Source of the DNA: Streptomyces sp. AC555_RSS877
Lineage (GTDB): Bacteria > Actinomycetota > Actinomycetes > Streptomycetales > Streptomycetaceae
DNA: 64,000 nt
Direction: 5' to 3'
Assembly: GCF_019049245.1 (NCBI RefSeq)
Contig: NZ_JAGMUK010000024.1
Location: 104,243-168,242, forward strand
Within the stretch, counting starts at the first letter, position 1; each line of letters begins with the position of its first letter. The translations under genes and the position numbers were made by a program. Shown in pieces: positions 60,838 through 64,000 of the stretch. The notes beneath the pieces are model-generated. The model had not been told where the DNA came from and made no database searches. It saw nothing but the letters and a program-made list of their open reading frames with translations.

Positions 60838-61545
60838 TCAGCCGTGCGGCACGGCGACCGCCGTCGCCACCAGCCCCCGCCGGACGGTCCAGCGGCCCTC
60901 GAAACCCCCGAGCCGCCGGCCGCCCACCGAGGGTCCCGGTACGAGGAGTTCGGCGCGGAAGGTGCCGCTCAGCCGCTCGCCGCGGCCGGAGTCGGGGACG
61001 GGTCCGGCCGTTCCCACGGCGAACTCGATGTGGGCCTCACTGAAGTCCAGCCACTGCCCGGTGAGGGGGAACCACGCCTTGTAGACGGACTCCTTGGCGC
61101 TGAACAGGAGCCGGTCCCAGTGGGTGCCGGGATGGTCCCGGCCGAGCCGGAGCAGCCGGTCCAGCTCCGCGGGCAGCGCCACCGCGGGCAGGACGCCGTC
61201 GGGGAGCGGCCCGTCGGGTTCGGCGTCGATGCCCAGCGAGGCCAGGTCGGTGGCGCGGACCAGTGCGGCGGCGCAGTATCCGTCGCAGTGGGTCATGCTG
61301 CCGGTGAGGCCGGCCGGCCAGCGCGGGGCGCCGCGTTCCCCGGGCAGGACGGGCTGCGGCGGCACGCCGAGCTTCTCCATCGCCCGGCGGGCACAGCTGC
61401 GTACGGCGGCGAACTCGCGGCGCCGCTTGGGCACCGCCTTCACCAGGAGGGCCTCTTCCTCGGGGTACAGCCGCGCGTTCGCCGGCTCGTCGTGGCCGTA
61501 CGCCTCCACGGCCACCACGGTCGCCGGCAGCAGTTCCTCGATCAC
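60838..61545 (-). CDS. 4'-phosphopantetheinyl transferase (Sfp/EntD type)
   Basis: A 235-residue transferase. Family motifs are visible: the P-loop-like GSMTHCDGYCAAAL near 82-95 (with the His-Cys of EntD-type enzymes), metal-binding GIDAEPDG near 103-110, and FSAKESVYKAWFP near 151-163. It transfers phosphopantetheine from CoA to carrier domains of PKS, NRPS or fatty acid synthases. GTG 61545 overlaps the upstream phosphoesterase stop (GTGA). Its wide-range role as in S. coelicolor is inferred; no biosynthetic cluster lies in this window. Confidence 0.92.
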   Translation of the reverse strand: MIEELLPATVVAVEAYGHDEPANARLYPEEEALLVKAVPKRRREFAAVRSCARRAMEKLGVPPQPVLPGERGAPRWPAGLTGSMTHCDGYCAAALVRATDLASLGIDAEPDGPLPDGVLPAVALPAELDRLLRLGRDHPGTHWDRLLFSAKESVYKAWFPLTGQWLDFSEAHIEFAVGTAGPVPDSGRGERLSGTFRAELLVPGPSVGGRRLGGFEGRWTVRRGLVATAVAVPHG

Positions 61546-62402
61546 CGCGCCCCGGCCTCCCCCGGCATGATCCGGCGCAGCCGCCCCGGCGCTTGCTGGC
61601 GTTTGCGCCACTCGCGGGGGTAGCCCACGGACACTTCTTCGAAGCGGACGCCCTCGTGCCAGGTGGTCCGCGGGATGTGGAGATGGCCGTAGACCATGGC
61701 CCGGACGCGGAATCTGCGATGCCAGTCGGCGGTGCGGCTGGTGCCGCACCACATGGCGAACTCGGGGTGCCACAGGACGTCCGTGGGGTGCCGGTCCAGC
61801 GGGTAGTGGTTGACGAGGACGGTGGGAAGGCCGTCGGGCAGGGCGGCGAGTCTGCGTTCGGTCTCGGCGACCCGGGCCCTGCACCAGGCCTCGCGGGACG
61901 GGTACGGGTCGGGGTGCAGCAGGTACTCGTCATTGCACACGATGCCCGTGCCGTGGGCGTACTGCAGTCCCTGTTCCTTGGTCGCGCAGCCGGCCGGCAG
62001 GAAGGAGTAGTCGTACAGCAGGAACAGGGGTGCGACGACGACCGGGCCGCCGGGACCGTCCCAGACGGGGTAGGGGTCCTCGGGCGTGATCACGCCGAGT
62101 TCCCGGCACAGGGCGACGAGGTGGTCGTAGCGGGCGACTCCGCGCAGGGTGACGGGGTCCTTCGGATGGGTCCACAGTTCGTGGTTGCCGGGGGCCCAGA
62201 GGACCTTGCGGAAGCGGCCGGCGAGGGTTTCCAGGGCCCAGCGGATGTCGGACACGGTCTCCGAGACGTCGCCGGCCACCAGGAGCCAGTCCTCGTCCGT
62301 CCCGGGGCGCATGCGTTCGACGAGCGCGCGGTTCTCCTCGTACCCGATGTGCAGGTCGCTGATGGCCAGCAGCTGTCCCGCACCGCCGGCCGTCGACGTC
62401 AC
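61542..62402 (-). CDS. calcineurin-like metallophosphoesterase
   Basis: A 286-residue phosphoesterase. The five metal motifs are seen in order: ISDLHIG near 13, GDVSE near 41, GNHE near 72, VNHYPL near 202 and GHLH near 238. Spacing fits the class of small cytosolic phosphohydrolases. The start GTG 62402 has GGAGGAGG upstream; the longer open frame to 62495 is less likely. It is coupled by overlap to the phosphopantetheinyl transferase, which suggests a link to coenzyme A or carrier protein metabolism; this is inference. Confidence 0.87.
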   Translation of the reverse strand: MTSTAGGAGQLLAISDLHIGYEENRALVERMRPGTDEDWLLVAGDVSETVSDIRWALETLAGRFRKVLWAPGNHELWTHPKDPVTLRGVARYDHLVALCRELGVITPEDPYPVWDGPGGPVVVAPLFLLYDYSFLPAGCATKEQGLQYAHGTGIVCNDEYLLHPDPYPSREAWCRARVAETERRLAALPDGLPTVLVNHYPLDRHPTDVLWHPEFAMWCGTSRTADWHRRFRVRAMVYGHLHIPRTTWHEGVRFEEVSVGYPREWRKRQQAPGRLRRIMPGEAGAR

Positions 62403-62719
62403 TTCCAGCCTCCTCCGAGCACCCGAGGGATCCACGAGAACACAGTCGCCCTCCCGAGGACAAGGGCGGATCGAGTCGGCCGATCTTCGGCGCACGGCCC
62501 GGTGACGTGCTCCTGCTCAATGTGCCGCACCACGGAGGGATCATGATCGGGGAATCCGTAACACGCGCGTTGCACGCGGCACCCCTTAGAAGCCGTATGA
62601 TCGCCCCAACACCACCCAGGAACGTCCCCTCACACGGGGGCGGTTTGGTGTCCCTCCAACCACCCTGCCCGGGCACGGGCGTGCTCCGCCCTGCCCACAA
62701 ACCGTGAAAGGCGGCCTGC
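62403..62719. other. non-coding gap between divergent genes
   Basis: A 317-base space with no credible gene. TATGAT at 62596-62601 is a possible -10 box for the ATP-grasp gene; TTGCAC at 62570-62575 is a possible -35 but the 20-base spacing is long. GAAAGG before 62720 is the ribosome site. Nothing else is seen. Confidence 0.4.
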
Positions 62720-63901
62720 ATGGTCTCTCGCGTACGCGTCTGGCTCAACCGCACGTACGCGGAGAACGTGTTCTTCATGGATCAGCTGCGGCGAAATCCC
62801 AGCGACCGCGCCGTCGCGGTCCATGCCACGCACGGAGACGCGGACTCCCCCGTACTGGCCGCGGCCGACACCGCCGACCTGGAGCCGGAGGGCCTGTCCC
62901 CGGCGGCGTACGTCGAGTACGCGCTCGACCAGTGCACCCGGCGCGGCATCGACGTGTTCGTGCCCCGGCTGCACCAGTCCGCGATCGTGGCACATCGCGC
63001 CGACTTCGAGGCGGCCGGTACGGCCCTGCTCGCACCGCCGCCCGAGGCCGTGGCCGTCTTCCACGACAAGGTGATCGCCTACGAGGCCGTCCAGGCGATC
63101 GGCGCGCCGGTGCCACCGTGGTGGCGGGTGCGCAACGCGGACGAACTCGTCGCCGCTGTCGAGGAGTTGGAGGCGGACGGCCACAAGGCGTGCTTCAAGC
63201 CGGCGTCAGGCGCGGGCGGGGTCGGCTTCCGTGTGATCACGCGTACCCCCTTCTCGCTCATGCACCTCAACGGCTTCCCCAGCCCGTACATCCCGATGGA
63301 CCTGGTGCTGGGCGCCCTCAAGGAGGCCGACGAGCAGGAAGAGCCGGTCGACTGGCTGGTCATGCCGAGGCTGGAGCAGCCGGAGGTGTCGGTGGACTGC
63401 CTCACCGGCCCCGACAACCGGATCCGGATGGCCGTGGGCCGTACGAAGAACGGCCGCCGCCGTGGGTTCACGCTGCACGAGCAGTGGCTGGAGCCGGCGC
63501 GCCTGATCGCTGAGGGCTTCGGGCTGCACTACCTGTCCAACATCCAGTTCCGGATGTTCGGCGACACGCCCGTCCTCATGGACGTGAACACCCGTCCGGC
63601 CGGCGGGCTGCACCAGCTGTCCCTGTGCGGCATCAACGCCCCTTGGGCTGCGGTGCAGTTGGCGCTGGGCGAGGACCCGGGTGAGATCGTTCCGCCGTTC
63701 CTGGGGCAGGACTACACGGTGGTGTCGGGCCCGCGCCAGCTGCGTCCGGTGTCCCTCCCGCAGCAGCGCGCGGAGGTCCCCGACCCGCTGCCGGCGGTCC
63801 CCGCTCCGGCCCCGCAGTCGGCGGAGCCGGTCACCGCGGAGTCCGACACCACGGCTTCCGCGACGGCCTCGGCCTCCGCTTCGGCGATCGCACCGGCCTA
63901 G
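62720..63901 (+). CDS. ATP-grasp domain protein with Ala/Ser/Thr-rich tail
   Basis: A 393-residue protein. After an N-terminal domain of about 110 residues (RVRVWLNRTYAENVFFMDQL), an ATP-grasp fold follows: HDKVIAYEAVQAIGAPVPPWW near 115-135, a nucleotide strand KACFKPASGAGGVGF near 156-170, LVMPRLEQPEVSVD near 213, and the metal-binding DVNTRPAGGLHQLSLCG near 293-309. The last 50 residues are a low-complexity tail rich in Ala, Pro, Ser and Thr. The acceptor is unknown. ATG 62720 follows GAAAGG. The gene stands alone on the plus strand. Confidence 0.8.
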   Translation: MVSRVRVWLNRTYAENVFFMDQLRRNPSDRAVAVHATHGDADSPVLAAADTADLEPEGLSPAAYVEYALDQCTRRGIDVFVPRLHQSAIVAHRADFEAAGTALLAPPPEAVAVFHDKVIAYEAVQAIGAPVPPWWRVRNADELVAAVEELEADGHKACFKPASGAGGVGFRVITRTPFSLMHLNGFPSPYIPMDLVLGALKEADEQEEPVDWLVMPRLEQPEVSVDCLTGPDNRIRMAVGRTKNGRRRGFTLHEQWLEPARLIAEGFGLHYLSNIQFRMFGDTPVLMDVNTRPAGGLHQLSLCGINAPWAAVQLALGEDPGEIVPPFLGQDYTVVSGPRQLRPVSLPQQRAEVPDPLPAVPAPAPQSAEPVTAESDTTASATASASASAIAPA

Positions 63902-64000
63902 TTGTTCTGTCCGGGGAGGTTGTGGACAGGTGAGTCAGGTCTCGGCTGAGGGATCTTGAAACAGGTGAGGGCCTTCCGGTTCGGTGTGGATTGCGACGTC
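63902..64000. other. window end, no gene seen
   Basis: The last 99 bases after the ATP-grasp stop contain no frame or structure I can support. The window ends before the next gene. Confidence 0.4.

Overview
The window is a very GC-rich actinobacterial chromosome segment, almost certainly Streptomyces. Evidence: strong G/C third-position codon use, frequent GTG and TTG starts, many 4-base ATGA/GTGA gene overlaps, a WhiB-like protein, a two-domain small laccase, a PcaV-controlled pca operon containing the PcaD-PcaC fusion PcaL, and a short non-coding repeat of a type common in Streptomyces. From memory, the order (WhiB-like, LacI, laccase, LigD-type pair, pcaV-pca, later a Sfp-type phosphopantetheinyl transferase next to a phosphoesterase) resembles the S. 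coelicolor region around SCO6715 to SCO6672. No phage, plasmid, CRISPR or rRNA sequence was seen.

Layout. 0-4.6 kb: end of an ABC-F ATPase, a short UvrA-like ATPase, dimethylargininase, and an acyl-ACP desaturase preceded by a triple operator. 4.65-7.45 kb (minus strand): an unusual locus in which three atypical tRNA genes (Gly, Asp and Trp anticodons) bracket two coupled genes, a zinc-ribbon/SDR protein and a ribonuclease-inhibitor-like LRR protein. 7.5-8.0 kb: a MITE-like element ending at the stop of a WhiB-like gene. 8.2-16.1 kb: a VOC protein, LacI regulator, small laccase, and a coupled secreted pair (ThuA-sugar dehydrogenase; cupredoxin-Ig repeats-DUF1080). 16.1-20.7 kb: divergent LigD-type polymerase and ligase, a zinc alcohol dehydrogenase and a DUF3048 lipoprotein.

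20.7-25.6 kb: pcaV and a pca operon (H, G, B, L) whose first gene is a deletion fusion of pcaI and pcaF, so the locus can make but not consume beta-ketoadipate. 25.6-34.0 kb: an SDR, a large ATPase regulator without its HTH, DUF2510 proteins, and a TetR/PAP2/EamA unit around a 56-bp perfect palindrome. 34.0-43.8 kb: a phosphocholine-type phospholipase C and a tightly packed minus-strand operon (sugar ABC importer, ROK regulator, pyranose-oxidase-like flavoprotein, deaminase, TIM-barrel protein).

43.9-51.0 kb: a cupin, vanA, a 61-residue protein, vanB, an IclR regulator and a NitT/TauT-type ABC importer. This unit would turn vanillate into protocatechuate, the substrate of the pca enzymes. 51.0-57.0 kb: a GntR regulator, a second MITE copy and a 4-hydroxyproline catabolic set (epimerase, three-part D-hydroxyproline dehydrogenase, DHDPS-family deaminase). 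57.1-64.0 kb: a stand-alone MmyB-type domain protein, an XRE regulator with an ImmA/IrrE-type protease, an alpha/beta hydrolase, a Sfp-type phosphopantetheinyl transferase coupled to a phosphoesterase, and an ATP-grasp protein.

All assignments come from reading motifs and gene context. No database search was run. Starts were adjusted by ribosome-binding sites, overlaps and family boundaries.
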